Position numbers and translations under genes: made by a program. From positions 310,001 to 374,000 of the forward strand of contig NZ_AP023356.1 in assembly GCF_018324205.1 (NCBI RefSeq): a stretch of DNA of 64,000 nt, written 5' to 3'. The notes below the pieces were generated by a model. The model ran no database searches. It was not told where the DNA came from and worked only from the letters and a program-made list of their open reading frames with translations. Of this stretch, positions 17,157 through 26,072 are shown in pieces (within the stretch, counting starts at the first letter, position 1; the number at the start of each line of letters is the position of its first letter). Origin of the DNA: Actinoplanes ianthinogenes. GTDB lineage: Bacteria > Actinomycetota > Actinomycetes > Mycobacteriales > Micromonosporaceae.

Positions 17157-18071
17157 TCACCGAAGGGTGAACAACAGTGTCGCCAATAGGACGACCGGGG
17201 CACAGGCCAGCGTGGTGAGGAAGATGGTGTCCCGGGCCACGACCAGGCCCGCGGTGAAGCGCTGGCCGTACAGGTAGACGTTCTGCGCGGTGGGCAGGCA
17301 GGCAAGAACGGTCACGGCGTACGTCTCCTGCGGCTCCAGACGGAAAGCGGTCGCGAGCAGGAAGGCCAGCAGCGGCATGGCGGCGGTCTTGAGCACGACC
17401 GCGGCGACGGTCGCGGCACGGTCCGGGCCGGGCGCCAGGACGCGGCGGCCGGAGAGCGACATGCCGAAGGCGATCAGGACCAGGGGCACGGCGGCGTGGC
17501 CGATGGTGATCAGGGGATCGAGGATCAGGCGGGGTAGGTGGAGGCCGGTCAGGGAGACGGTCGCGCCGAGCAGGACCGCGATGATCATCGGGTTCTTGAC
17601 CGGGGCGATCAGGGTGTCGCGGAGTACGGCGCGTCCCGTTGCGGCGAGTTCCAGGAGGGTCAGCGCGATCGGGGTGATGATCAGAAGCTGGACCATGATG
17701 ATCGGGACCACCAGGGCGGGGTCGCCGAGGATGTAGGTGGCGACGGGGATCCCGATGTAGTTCGCGTTGACGTAGCCGGAGGCCAGCGAGCCGACTATCC
17801 GAGTGCCCTTGTCAGTTTTCCTGCTGACGACGGGGTGCAGGGCGAAGCAGAGCAACGCGGCGGCGGCCGAGATAAGCAGCGGCTCGCTGAACAGGGCGGT
17901 CAGGTCCGCGGCGGCCACCCCGGTGAACAGCAGGCACGGGTTGAGCACCAGCCAGACCACCCGGGCCAGCACCGTCTCGGCGTTCGGCGGCAGGTCACTC
18001 CAGCGGCGCAGCCCCCAGCCGGCCGCCACGATCACCCCGATCAGCAGGAATCCGGAGAGCGCGGCGACCAT
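17157..18071 (-). CDS. AEC (auxin efflux carrier) family transporter
   Basis: 304 aa, ten hydrophobic segments in two groups of five as in the Mem_trans family, with the characteristic central NPMIIAVLLG and N-terminal LNPCLLFTG motifs. Bacterial members export small organic anions such as malate or malonate. ATG at 18071 gives a membrane segment immediately after Met. It is divergent from the DUF6461-like gene. Confidence 0.85.
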   Translation of the reverse strand: MVAALSGFLLIGVIVAAGWGLRRWSDLPPNAETVLARVVWLVLNPCLLFTGVAAADLTALFSEPLLISAAAALLCFALHPVVSRKTDKGTRIVGSLASGYVNANYIGIPVATYILGDPALVVPIIMVQLLIITPIALTLLELAATGRAVLRDTLIAPVKNPMIIAVLLGATVSLTGLHLPRLILDPLITIGHAAVPLVLIAFGMSLSGRRVLAPGPDRAATVAAVVLKTAAMPLLAFLLATAFRLEPQETYAVTVLACLPTAQNVYLYGQRFTAGLVVARDTIFLTTLACAPVVLLATLLFTLR

Positions 18072-18144
18072 GATCGCCGACGCTATCGGGCGACCGGTGA
18101 TCGATTCGACTCCGGGGGGCGGCGGTCGGTCGTACGGTGACCGG

Positions 18145-19695
18145 GTGGGGGACGAGGCGGCGGAGTACTACGACCGGATGCTGGTGGACGCGGAGTGGGG
18201 CGAGGCGTTCTGTCTCACCTTCGTCCGGGGCCTCGACGACGCAGCGCTGATCACCGCCTTCGGCGGCGACCCGTCCGCGATGCTGCCGCAGGCGGATCTG
18301 GCGCAGGTCCTGGACGGATTTCCGTACGGCGAGGAGCCGGCCACCCTGGTCGTCGCGGAACTGGGCGACTGGCGGATCGGCATCGAGGTCAACGGCTGCC
18401 AGGGGAATCGCTCCGAGGTGCTGCGCCGGGCGGCCGCGGCCGGTGACGGGATCGCGTTCAACGTGTATCGCAACGTCAACGGGCGCTCCGAGTTCAGCTA
18501 CGTCCGCGACGACCGCACCCAGGTGGTGATCGACCACATCCGGCCGGAGCGGCGTACCGGCGAGAATCCGAAGCTGCTCGACGAGCTGCTGGAGGGGCTG
18601 CCGTTCGGCTACGAGGACGACCTGATCCCGGAGGCGGCCGGGCTCGCCCTGGCCGAACGGCTCACCGGGGTCCGGCTGCCGTTCGACCTGATGGAGCGCG
18701 ACCTGCCCGGGGCGGTGCTGACCCTGGTCCCGGACGATCTCGTGCCGGAGGGCGGGCGGGGACTGGCCGCTCTCGATCACCCCTTCGTGCAGCGGATGCT
18801 GGCCGCGCCGATCCTGGAGAACGTTCCGGCGATGGCCGCCTTCCGGGCCCGGCTGATCGCCGAGGACGCCGGGCTGATCGACGAGCCGGTGGTGCGCGAC
18901 GTGCTGGCGGCGCTGGACGCCGGGCGGCCGCTCGGGCCGGACCTGCGGACGCGGCTGCGGGAGCTGCACGAACGCGTCGACGACGATCTGCGGGCGATGC
19001 ACGCGGTGCAGGACATCGCGGCGGCCGCGGTGCCCTCCGGGGATCCGCGGGAGCGGTTCGGCACGACGTACGCGATCCGGGACAGCGACCGGAGTCTCCA
19101 GGCGGTGGTCCTGCGGCGCTGCGCGCTGCGCGCGCTGCACCACTTGCCGGCCGCGCCGCCGGTCCGGGCGGCGCTCGCGACGGCCGGTTCCGGTCACGGT
19201 GCGCCGACGCGTCCGGGCGGTCTCGGGCTGGGTTCGACCGCGGCGTACGGGGTGCTGGCCAAGGAGTTCGCGTCGTGGGACGCGGAGAAGCAGCGGGCGG
19301 CGGCCCGGTGGCTGGCGCGGCGGGCGTTCGAGGTCGCCGGGCTGGACGGGCTGGACTGGGCGCGCCCGGCGCTGGAGGCGCTGGACCGCGGGGAGCCGTT
19401 GCCGTTCCCGGACCGGCGGGCGGTGTTCCGGCTGATCTCGGCGGCGGCACTGGTGACGGCGACGACCGGGTTGCCGCTGGACCAGCTCGGGGACCGGCTG
19501 ACCGAGGCGCAGCGGGCGGAGTTGCGGGAGCGGATCGATCGCGCGCCGATGGCGGTGATCACCATCTTCAACACGGTGAACCCGGATCCGGCGAAGGCTC
19601 TGACCGACACGTTCACCACCGCGCTGGAGACCTTCGACGGGCGCGACGAGGACCTGGTGACCGAGCTGCGGGTCCGGTTCGGCACGGCCGCCTGA
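18145..19695 (+). CDS. Large protein with N-terminal DUF6461-like domain
   Basis: 516 aa. Residues about 10-125 resemble DUF6461 (EAFCLTFVRGLD, FGGDP, WRIGIEVNGCQG), a domain found in actinobacterial proteins of unknown role. The rest is helical and acidic-basic without a motif I can name, and may include a second, diverged copy of a helical module near residues 300-500. GTG at 18145; upstream frame is antisense to the AEC carrier. No signal peptide, so probably cytoplasmic. Confidence 0.6.
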   Translation: MGDEAAEYYDRMLVDAEWGEAFCLTFVRGLDDAALITAFGGDPSAMLPQADLAQVLDGFPYGEEPATLVVAELGDWRIGIEVNGCQGNRSEVLRRAAAAGDGIAFNVYRNVNGRSEFSYVRDDRTQVVIDHIRPERRTGENPKLLDELLEGLPFGYEDDLIPEAAGLALAERLTGVRLPFDLMERDLPGAVLTLVPDDLVPEGGRGLAALDHPFVQRMLAAPILENVPAMAAFRARLIAEDAGLIDEPVVRDVLAALDAGRPLGPDLRTRLRELHERVDDDLRAMHAVQDIAAAAVPSGDPRERFGTTYAIRDSDRSLQAVVLRRCALRALHHLPAAPPVRAALATAGSGHGAPTRPGGLGLGSTAAYGVLAKEFASWDAEKQRAAARWLARRAFEVAGLDGLDWARPALEALDRGEPLPFPDRRAVFRLISAAALVTATTGLPLDQLGDRLTEAQRAELRERIDRAPMAVITIFNTVNPDPAKALTDTFTTALETFDGRDEDLVTELRVRFGTAA

Positions 19696-19869
19696 GCGGT
19701 CCGCGGGTCGCGGCCCACCTCGGTGTTCTCCCGCTGTGACCGATCTGTCCACTCCGGATGGAAGATCGAGTACTACGATGCTGGGCAGATCCCCAGCCGG
19801 GAGCCGGCCGGGGATCGGCACGTTTCGCTCGGCTCGTGCTCGGCTCTGCTCGGTTTGAAGGAGGCGTCG

Positions 19870-20679
19870 GTGGCTGACCGGCGGCACGCACTGGACCGGA
19901 TCGACACGACCGTGGCGCACCCTGCCCGGCGCTACAACTACCTGCTGGGCGGCAAGGACAACTTCGCCGCGGACCGGGCCTCGGCCGAGGCGATCGAGGC
20001 GGCCATGCCGACGATCCGGCTGGCGGCCCTGGAGAACCGGGCGTTCCTGCACCGTGCCGTGCGGTTCCTGGCCGAGCGCGGGATCCGCCAGTTCCTGGAC
20101 ATCGGGACCGGGATCCCGAGCGCGGACAACACGCACGAGGTGGCCCAGCGGATCGATCCGGCGGCCCGGATCGTCTATGTCGACAACGACCCGATCGTGC
20201 TCGCGCACGCCCGGGCGCTGCTGACCAGCACCCCGGAGGGGACGACCGCCTACATCGACGCCGACCTGCGCGACCCGCGCGGCATCCTCGACGACCCCGA
20301 GGTGCGGGCGACTCTCGACTTCACCCAGCCGCTGGCCGTGATGCTGGTGGCGGTGCTGCACTTCGTCCGCGACGACGAGGACCCGCAGGGCATCGTGGAC
20401 ACCCTGCTGGACGCGCTGCCGTCCGGCAGCTACGTGGTGGCCTCCCACTCCACCTGGGAGTACCTGCCGGCCGAAGCGATCGAGAAGCTGGAGGCCGCCA
20501 ACGGCGACGGCCGGTTCCGGGCCCGCACCGGCGAACAACTCGAGAAACTGTTCACCCGCCTGGAACTGATCGAGCCGGGCGTCCAGTCCGTCGCCCGGTG
20601 GTGGCCGGAACAGGCCTCCCAGCCGCGCCCCGCCGTCGAGGACGTGGCCTTCAACGCCATCGTCGGCCGCGTCCGCTGA
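19870..20679 (+). CDS. SAM-dependent methyltransferase, DUF574 (Methyltransf_19) family
   Basis: 269 aa. Hallmarks of the family: HPARRYNYLLGGKDNFAAD near residues 15-33, FLDIGTGIPS as SAM motif I, VYVDNDPIVLAHA as motif II, and the LLVAVLHFV-type segment. This family is greatly expanded in actinomycetes and its substrates are mostly unknown. GTG at 19870 has a strong AAGGAGG 7 nt upstream. Preceded by a 174-bp gap with a plausible -10 (TACGAT near 19777). Confidence 0.9.
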   Translation: MADRRHALDRIDTTVAHPARRYNYLLGGKDNFAADRASAEAIEAAMPTIRLAALENRAFLHRAVRFLAERGIRQFLDIGTGIPSADNTHEVAQRIDPAARIVYVDNDPIVLAHARALLTSTPEGTTAYIDADLRDPRGILDDPEVRATLDFTQPLAVMLVAVLHFVRDDEDPQGIVDTLLDALPSGSYVVASHSTWEYLPAEAIEKLEAANGDGRFRARTGEQLEKLFTRLELIEPGVQSVARWWPEQASQPRPAVEDVAFNAIVGRVR

Positions 20680-20722
20680 GGCACCGCCGTTTGATGATCA
20701 CCGGTGTGGGCACTCGCCGCTC

Positions 20723-21139
20723 ATGACCGACAGAGTTCTGCTCCGATCCGCTGTCCTCGGCGCCTCCGCCGGAGCGCGCAGCATGACCCCGCTGGCCCGG
20801 CTGGCCCTGCGCAAGCAGGGCTGGATCCGGATCGCCGCGGGCGCCGCCGCGCTCGGCGAGATGGCGTTCGACAAGTCGAGGAAGGCGCCCAGCCGGTTGC
20901 GCCCGGCCCCGCTGGCCGGCCGGGTGGCTCTCGGCGCGGTCGCCGGGGCGACCTTCGCCCGCCGCCGGGGCGTGGGCATCGCCGGTCCGGCGATCGTCGC
21001 CGGGCTGGCCGCGGCCGGTGCCAGCTATGCCGGGGCACGCTGGCGCGCCTACGCCGCGGACCACGACTTCGCGATCCCTGGGGCGGTCGCCGAGGACGCC
21101 GCCGCGGTCGCGTTGGCCTGGGCCTCCTCGCGCGACTGA
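20723..21139 (+). CDS. Small membrane protein, DUF4126-like
   Basis: 138 aa, hydrophobic and alanine-rich with glycine-containing helices. The N-terminal SAVLGASAGARSMTPLA resembles the start of DUF4126-type membrane proteins. No function is known. Overlaps nothing; it follows the methyltransferase by 43 bp on the same strand and may be co-transcribed. Confidence 0.55.
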   Translation: MTDRVLLRSAVLGASAGARSMTPLARLALRKQGWIRIAAGAAALGEMAFDKSRKAPSRLRPAPLAGRVALGAVAGATFARRRGVGIAGPAIVAGLAAAGASYAGARWRAYAADHDFAIPGAVAEDAAAVALAWASSRD

Positions 21140-21146
21140 GCCGTCG

Positions 21147-22328
21147 TCAGCGCTTGAGGTAGGCCCCGAGACCGCCGAGTTCCTCGTTGGCGATGAAGAC
21201 GGACCGGACGTTGATGATGGCCTCCTCGACATGGGCCGGGCAGCCCCACGCCGAGTCACCCCAGGAGTCCGCGACCTTGATCTCCGCCGGCTCCCCGCAC
21301 CCGGACTCGCCGCCGAGCTGGCAGCGGTCCGGATGCGGCTGGGTGGCCTGGGCGGCCGCGGCGGCACGGATCCGCTCGGTGAGCTGAGCGGCGGCGGCCG
21401 CGCGCTGCTCGGCCTCGGCGCGCAGTTCCCGCTCCGCGTCCAGGACGGTGGCCAGCTCGTGCTCGGCGGCCTGGCGGGCCTGCTCGGTGTGGTGCCGCTC
21501 GATGGCCAGGGCGGCCGTCCCGGCGAAGACCCGGGCCAGGGCCAGGTCGAACTCCTGCGGCACCCGCGGCGCGCGGTGGTACATCGCGAAGGTGCCCAGC
21601 AGGCCGCCGTCGCGGGCCAGGATCGGCGTGGACCAGCAGGCGGCCAGCCCGGCCCGGCCGGCCAGCTCCCGGAAGTCGTCCCAGTACGGGTCGGTCGCGA
21701 TGTCGGTCACGATGACCGGCTCCCGCCGGTACGCGGCCGTGCCGCACGAGCCGACGCCGTCGCCGGTGGCGATCCCGTCGATGGCCTCGTTGTAGAACTC
21801 GGGCAGGCTCGGCGCGGCGCCGTGCCGCAGGTGCCGGCCGTCCGGGTCGGCGAGCAGGACCGACGCCAGCAGCTCGCCGGGCGCCAGGTTCTCGATGCTG
21901 CGGGCCATCCCGTCGAGCACCTCGGCCAGGGGCGCCTGCCGGGCGATCTGCTCCAGCAGCACGCGGTGCTCGGCCATCAGCCGCTGGGCTTGCTTGACCT
22001 GCGTGGTCTCCACGCCGATAAGGCGGATCCCGATCACCTCGCCACCGGCGTCCCGGCGCGGCTCCAGGCTGATGTCGACATAGGCCGCCTTGATCAGCTG
22101 CGTGTCCCGCACGGTCCGCGGCTCACCGGTGCGGTAGACCTCGTCCAGCACCGCGATCAGTTTCTGGCCGGCCACGTCGGGCATCAGCTCGGCGAGTCCC
22201 CGCTGCTCACCCACGAGGGCGAGAAACGCCGGATTCGCGGTCTCCACCACATGGTCCGGACCGGTCAGCGACGCGAACAGGGCGACGGACTCCCCGAACA
22301 GGGCGCGTACGTCCTCGGCGGCCGTCAT
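21147..22328 (-). CDS. PAS-GAF sensor protein with C-terminal cysteine-rich tail
   Basis: 393 aa. Residues about 10-120 form a PAS domain (NPAFLALVGE, DISLEPRRDAGGEVIG), residues about 135-290 a GAF domain (GDGVGSCGTAAYRREPVIVTDIATDPYWDDFR, the signature used by phytochrome-like GAFs in Stp/RsbU proteins). A coiled coil follows and then a short tail with three Cys and a His (CQLG, GCGEP, GCPAH). No kinase, phosphatase or GGDEF output domain is present, so it may act as a partner-binding sensor. ATG at 22328. Confidence 0.75.
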   Translation of the reverse strand: MTAAEDVRALFGESVALFASLTGPDHVVETANPAFLALVGEQRGLAELMPDVAGQKLIAVLDEVYRTGEPRTVRDTQLIKAAYVDISLEPRRDAGGEVIGIRLIGVETTQVKQAQRLMAEHRVLLEQIARQAPLAEVLDGMARSIENLAPGELLASVLLADPDGRHLRHGAAPSLPEFYNEAIDGIATGDGVGSCGTAAYRREPVIVTDIATDPYWDDFRELAGRAGLAACWSTPILARDGGLLGTFAMYHRAPRVPQEFDLALARVFAGTAALAIERHHTEQARQAAEHELATVLDAERELRAEAEQRAAAAAQLTERIRAAAAAQATQPHPDRCQLGGESGCGEPAEIKVADSWGDSAWGCPAHVEEAIINVRSVFIANEELGGLGAYLKR

Positions 22329-22442
22329 GTCAAACCCTCTTTCGACGTCGGGGCGATCGGCCGATGACCCCGGCACCGGCAGAGTAGTGAAGCACGCGGC
22401 GTTTCGCCGGGCACGCGACCACCCCGGTCCGCCCTCTCCGGC

Positions 22443-23267
22443 TCAGCCCGGGAAGAGCCACTCCAAGGCGGCGAGGGACTTCTCGGCATAGCGGGCCCGA
22501 CCGGTTTCCAGGCCGTAGGCCAGGTCCTCGATGACGGCACACCGCGCATAGAAGACGGCACGTCCGGTCAGATCCGGGTCGGTCCCGCGAAGCGCGGCCG
22601 GGCCGAGGTCGCGGAAGAGCAGGCCGTAGTCACAGGCCGGGTCGACCAGGGCCGCGTCGGACCAGTCGATCACGCCGGTGACCGTGCCGGACTCGTCGAC
22701 CAGGACGTGCTCGATGCCGAGGTCGTTGTGCGAGAAGACCAGCGAGTGATCACCGGGCGGCGGCTCCGCGCGCAGGAACGCCTCGATCCTTGCCCGGTAG
22801 GCCGGCGGGACGTGGGCAGCGACCGCCGGATACAGCTCGGCGGTCTCCCGCAGCCACTCCCCCGGCGGCTGGTCGTCGGGTTCGGCCTCGCCGGGCCGGA
22901 TGCTCCGCACGGCGGTCAGCAGCTCACCGAGCGCCGCGGTGATCGACGCGGCGTGGGCCGCCCGGAACTGCTGAGGCAGCTCCAGCAGGGGAACTCCGGG
23001 AAGCTTGTAGTAGGCGAGACAGCCGCGCTCCGGGATGACGAACGCCGGCGACGGCACCGGGAGTGGCGCGACCGCCGCGACCGCGGTCAGCAGGCGAGCC
23101 TCGCGGGCGGTCTCGTCCGGGTCAGGGGACTTGGCGAGGCGGACGATCAGGTGCCGATTGATTTCGTACGCCCGATGGTCCACTCCCTCGCCGAGCAGCG
23201 CGATCGCACCGATCTCGTAGCCCGGCAGGCCCTCGGCCACCGCGGCACGGACGTCCGCCTCGGTCAT
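22443..23267 (-). CDS. Aminoglycoside phosphotransferase-family (APH) kinase
   Basis: 274 aa. Choline/aminoglycoside kinase fold: YEINRHLIVRLAKSP carries the N-lobe Lys, FSHNDLGIEHVLVD is the Brenner-type catalytic loop (HNDLxxxH) and VIDWSDAALVDPACDYG the metal-binding DW motif. Substrate is not predictable; many such genes in actinomycetes act on antibiotics or small metabolites. ATG at 23267. Confidence 0.85.
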   Translation of the reverse strand: MTEADVRAAVAEGLPGYEIGAIALLGEGVDHRAYEINRHLIVRLAKSPDPDETAREARLLTAVAAVAPLPVPSPAFVIPERGCLAYYKLPGVPLLELPQQFRAAHAASITAALGELLTAVRSIRPGEAEPDDQPPGEWLRETAELYPAVAAHVPPAYRARIEAFLRAEPPPGDHSLVFSHNDLGIEHVLVDESGTVTGVIDWSDAALVDPACDYGLLFRDLGPAALRGTDPDLTGRAVFYARCAVIEDLAYGLETGRARYAEKSLAALEWLFPG

Positions 23268-23294
23268 CGCTCCATGGTCGCAGGGCGAGGCGCG

Positions 23295-23645
23295 TCAGCT
23301 GGACTGTGGACCGAGGACATCCGGCGTGGCGGCTCCGGCCGGCGCCGGCTCCTTGAGCTCGACGAAAATCGAGTGGGTCGGCGTCTCCCCGATGTTGTGC
23401 CCGGCGTGCTCCTGGGCGCCGACCCAGCGCACGGCGCCCGCCGGCAGGTCCACCTCGACCTCGCGCCCGCCGTGGCTGATCCGCCGGCGGAAGGCAGTCA
23501 GCGTGAACATCACGCTGTCGGGATGCCGATGCGGGTGGGTCCGGTCGCCGGGGGCGTCCTGATACTCCAGGACCCTGACCCGCTCATTCTCGAAGACCAC
23601 CTGGTAGAGCTCCGGGTCGGTGACGGCCGGATCGTCGCTGCTCAT
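23295..23645 (-). CDS. Cupin-domain protein
   Basis: 116-aa single cupin. Motif 1 lies around THPHRHPDSVMFTL (His residues that usually bind metal) and motif 2 around GAVRWVGAQEHAGHNIG. Often annotated as cytoplasmic cupins of unknown substrate. ATG at 23645 with GAGGAGGGG upstream. The upstream 10-bp inverted repeat at 23659-23688 suggests that the gene is under repressor control. Confidence 0.8.
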   Translation of the reverse strand: MSSDDPAVTDPELYQVVFENERVRVLEYQDAPGDRTHPHRHPDSVMFTLTAFRRRISHGGREVEVDLPAGAVRWVGAQEHAGHNIGETPTHSIFVELKEPAPAGAATPDVLGPQSS

Positions 23646-23658
23646 GGCACCCCTCCTC

Positions 23659-23688
23659 GCCTTCGTGGGACTACAGTACCACGAAGGC
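23659..23688. promoter_or_regulatory. Inverted-repeat operator candidate upstream of cupin gene
   Basis: GCCTTCGTGG and CCACGAAGGC, ten-base perfect arms separated by GACTACAGTA, directly upstream of the cupin ribosome site. On the minus strand the spacer reads TACTGTAGT, which resembles a -10 region. This arrangement suits a repressor that covers the promoter. The regulator is not identified. Confidence 0.55.
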
Positions 23689-23732
23689 GCTCGAGATCCC
23701 ACGGGCACGCCGCCACCGGCCCCGCTAGCCAG

Positions 23733-24060
23733 ACCGCCACGCTGCTCGCGCTGGACTGGGACGCGGCGGGGGCGGCTCCGGCCGTACCGGAAATCGCCGG
23801 CCTCGCGGTGGATTGGTCCGGTGGCGATCCGCGGGCCTTCCGGGAGGCGATCCTTGCGTACGCCGAACGCAGCGCCCTCGCCGTCCCCGCCGAGCCGTGG
23901 ATCTCCGGGCGGCTGGGTCGCCGCGCAGGGCGGCTGGCTCGATGTCACCGCGACGAAGCGCGCCGCCGAGCCCCTTGGCCGGGCGGAGGTCACCGCGACG
24001 CTGTCCCGCCTGCGTGATCTGGCGACGCGGCTGGACGCGTTGCTGGCGGCACTCCCGTAG
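23733..24060 (+). pseudogene. Remnant of an APH-like phosphotransferase C-terminus
   Basis: In one frame the sequence reads LLALDWDAAGAAPAV... AVDWSGGDPRAFREAI, the DW motif and following helix typical of APH-family kinases; after about base 23905 the match continues in another frame (GGWVAAQGGWLDVTATKRA ... RLDALLAALP). The N-lobe and the catalytic loop are absent. I read it as a 5'-truncated gene with one frameshift. Its end overlaps the convergent flavin monooxygenase gene by 71 bp. Confidence 0.5.
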
Positions 24061-25135
24061 CGGAGCCGGTCATCCGGCCGATCATCCGGACCGAGTTCTC
24101 CACCGTGTCGAAGCCGCGCGGGATCATCACCCGCTCGTAGGCCGCGACCGCGTCGCCCACCGCTCCCCCGGCCAGCAGTTCCCGGGCCAGGCTCGCCGCG
24201 TCGCGCAACGCCGCGTTGGCGCCCACCCCACCGGCCGGCGGCATGGTGTGCACCGCGTCGCCGAGCAGCGTCACCGGCCCGGACGCCCAGGGCTCCACCC
24301 GGTCACTCGCCCGGATCGTGATCGGGAAGAAGGAGCCGCTGTCGGCGTACGAAACGAGCTTGTGAATCTCCGGATGCCAATCGGCGGTCGCCTCGCCCAC
24401 GGTCCGCCAGAGATCCGCGGGATCTCGCCGCTCGGGGTCGAACCGGCCGGCGGCCGCGACCAGAGCGATCATCAGGTAGCCGGGCCGCCGATCGCGGAAC
24501 CGCACCGGCGCGAAGCCGGCGCCGAACCCGTTGTCGCCGGTGACCCAGCAGAATCCCCGCGCGAAATCGGCCGGGAGCGCCGGGCCGGACAGCGGCATCC
24601 GCCCGTAGACGCAGCGCAGTCCGAGGTCTCGTGGCGACGCCCCCGGCAGCAGCTGCCGCCGCACCGCCGAGCCGACCCCGTCCGCACCGACCAGCAGATC
24701 GCCCTCGTCGAACCCGATGCTGACCCGCCCGCTCGCGGTGATCTCGTAGCCGGTCACCGGGCGGCCGAACACCACCACGTCCTCCAGGCCGCTGAGCAGG
24801 CCCTGCCGGAAGACGTCCCGGTCCACGTTGGTGATCTCGCTGTCCGGGATGCCGGTGAACTCCTGCGCGTGCACCTGCCGCAGGCCGGAGGTGTAGAACG
24901 CGACGAGGTCGCCGTTGATCCCGCTGGTGTCCCGGACCCGGTCGAGGACCGCGGGCGGCAGGCACTCCCGCAGCCCGGCATTCCCATCCGGGTCGATGTG
25001 CAGGCGATAGCCCTGGTTGCGGCTCCGCGGGCCGGGCTCGCGCTCGTAGACGGCGACGTCGAAGCCGCCCTGTCGCAGTGCTTGGGCGAGCGCGAGACCA
25101 CCGATCCCGGCGCCGCTGATGAGGATTCGCGTCAT
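23990..25135 (-). CDS. FAD-dependent monooxygenase (PHBH fold)
   Basis: 381 aa. GxGxxG at the N-terminus (ISGAGIGGLALA, 5-16), DG motif (LVGADGVGSAVR) and GD motif (LLGDAVHTMPPAGGVGANAA). Similar proteins inactivate tetracyclines or hydroxylate aromatics. ATG at 25135 leaves the usual 4-residue lead to the nucleotide-binding strand. It is divergent from a TetR gene with an inverted repeat between them, so it is probably induced by the compound that the regulator senses. Confidence 0.85.
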   Translation of the reverse strand: MTRILISGAGIGGLALAQALRQGGFDVAVYEREPGPRSRNQGYRLHIDPDGNAGLRECLPPAVLDRVRDTSGINGDLVAFYTSGLRQVHAQEFTGIPDSEITNVDRDVFRQGLLSGLEDVVVFGRPVTGYEITASGRVSIGFDEGDLLVGADGVGSAVRRQLLPGASPRDLGLRCVYGRMPLSGPALPADFARGFCWVTGDNGFGAGFAPVRFRDRRPGYLMIALVAAAGRFDPERRDPADLWRTVGEATADWHPEIHKLVSYADSGSFFPITIRASDRVEPWASGPVTLLGDAVHTMPPAGGVGANAALRDAASLARELLAGGAVGDAVAAYERVMIPRGFDTVENSVRMIGRMTGSATGVPPATRPAASPDHAGGTASR

Positions 25136-25168
25136 GCCCGGCACGGTATCAACCGCCCGCATGCCTTT

Positions 25169-25190
25169 GTCAATCAAATGATTACTTGAC
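25169..25190. promoter_or_regulatory. Putative TetR operator between monooxygenase and TetR genes
   Basis: GTCAA-N12-TTGAC inverted repeat inside an AT-rich patch (TCAATCAAATGATTACTTGA) in the 82-bp divergent intergenic region. Position fits control of both the monooxygenase and the regulator itself. Confidence 0.5.
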
Positions 25191-25217
25191 TGTGTCAGGC
25201 GGCGGTATGATCAGCCC

Positions 25218-25868
25218 GTGCCGTCATCACGTCCGCGCAGGTCACCCACACCGCAGGAGCGTCAGCGCGACCCGGAGCGCACCCGGCAGCGCATCCTGGA
25301 CGCCGCGACCGTCGAGTTCGCCGAGCACGGCTTCGCCGGGGCGCGCACCCGGGCGATCGCCACCCGGGCGGGGGTGAACCAGCAGCTCGTGTCGTACTAC
25401 TTCGGCGGCAAGGAGGGGCTGTATCGGGCGATGTCCGAGCGGTGGCAGCAGCGCCGGGCCGAGCTCGCCCCGGCCGGCGCCTCACTGCCCGAGCAGCTGC
25501 GGGCCTACGCGCTGGAGGCGCTGCGCAGCCCCGAGGGCGTGCGGATGTTCGCCTGGAGCGGCCTTCAGTATTCCGGCCCGGACGAGGACCCGGACCGCGA
25601 GTCCCGCACCCGGATGTTGCAGGGCGGCACCGCCGAGCTGCGCGCGCTCCAGGCCGAGGGCCGGCTGCCGGCCGAGGTCGATCCGGCCTGCCTCCAGGTG
25701 ATCCTGATGGCCGCGTGCATGGCGACGACCACGCTGCCGCACGTGATCGAGGGGCTGTGCGGGGCGGATCCGCGCTCAGCGGAGTTCATCGAGCACTTCG
25801 CCGACCAGGTGGCGATCGTCGCGCGGCTCATCGGCTTGGACGGCGGCGCCGGCACCGCGCCGCGGTGA
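25218..25868 (+). CDS. TetR-family transcriptional regulator
   Basis: 216 aa. N-terminal HTH residues about 22-70: RQRILDAATVEFAEHGFAG, then NQQLVSYYFGGKEGLYRA, the classical TetR signature. C-terminal ligand-binding region all helical. GTG at 25218. Divergent from the flavin monooxygenase, the usual arrangement for an inducible detoxification pair. Confidence 0.9.
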   Translation: MPSSRPRRSPTPQERQRDPERTRQRILDAATVEFAEHGFAGARTRAIATRAGVNQQLVSYYFGGKEGLYRAMSERWQQRRAELAPAGASLPEQLRAYALEALRSPEGVRMFAWSGLQYSGPDEDPDRESRTRMLQGGTAELRALQAEGRLPAEVDPACLQVILMAACMATTTLPHVIEGLCGADPRSAEFIEHFADQVAIVARLIGLDGGAGTAPR

Positions 25869-25880
25869 CCGGGCGGTCCG

Positions 25881-26015
25881 GCCGGCAACCCGCCTCAAAT
25901 CATCGCCAAGGGGACTGAACCGGGGCATGACGGGCCCATAATCAAAGCGCAGGACGAGATCCATTCGCATCGGCAGACGCCCGTTCACCGACCCCTCGGC
26001 CGGAAATCTCAGCAT
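25881..26015 (-). pseudogene. Remnant of a glycoside hydrolase family 15-like gene
   Basis: Forty-five codons on the minus strand read LRFPAEGSVNGRLPMRM then DLVLRFDYGPVMPRF and DDLRRVAG, which resembles the N-terminal beta-sandwich of actinobacterial GH15 proteins (glucoamylase or trehalase type, where VPMRMxLxxRFDYG is conserved). The catalytic barrel is absent and the frame runs on antisense to the TetR gene. Proposed as a short gene relic; recognition is from memory of the family. Confidence 0.45.
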
Positions 26016-26072
26016 GATCCTCTCCTGACCGATCACGGGCATGGTGGCGTGGGTGTCGAGGTGAGGAGGACG

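Noticed and set aside
17995..20538. Long minus-strand frame across the DUF6461 and methyltransferase genes
   Set aside because: Both plus-strand genes have family motifs and good starts; the antisense frame has none.
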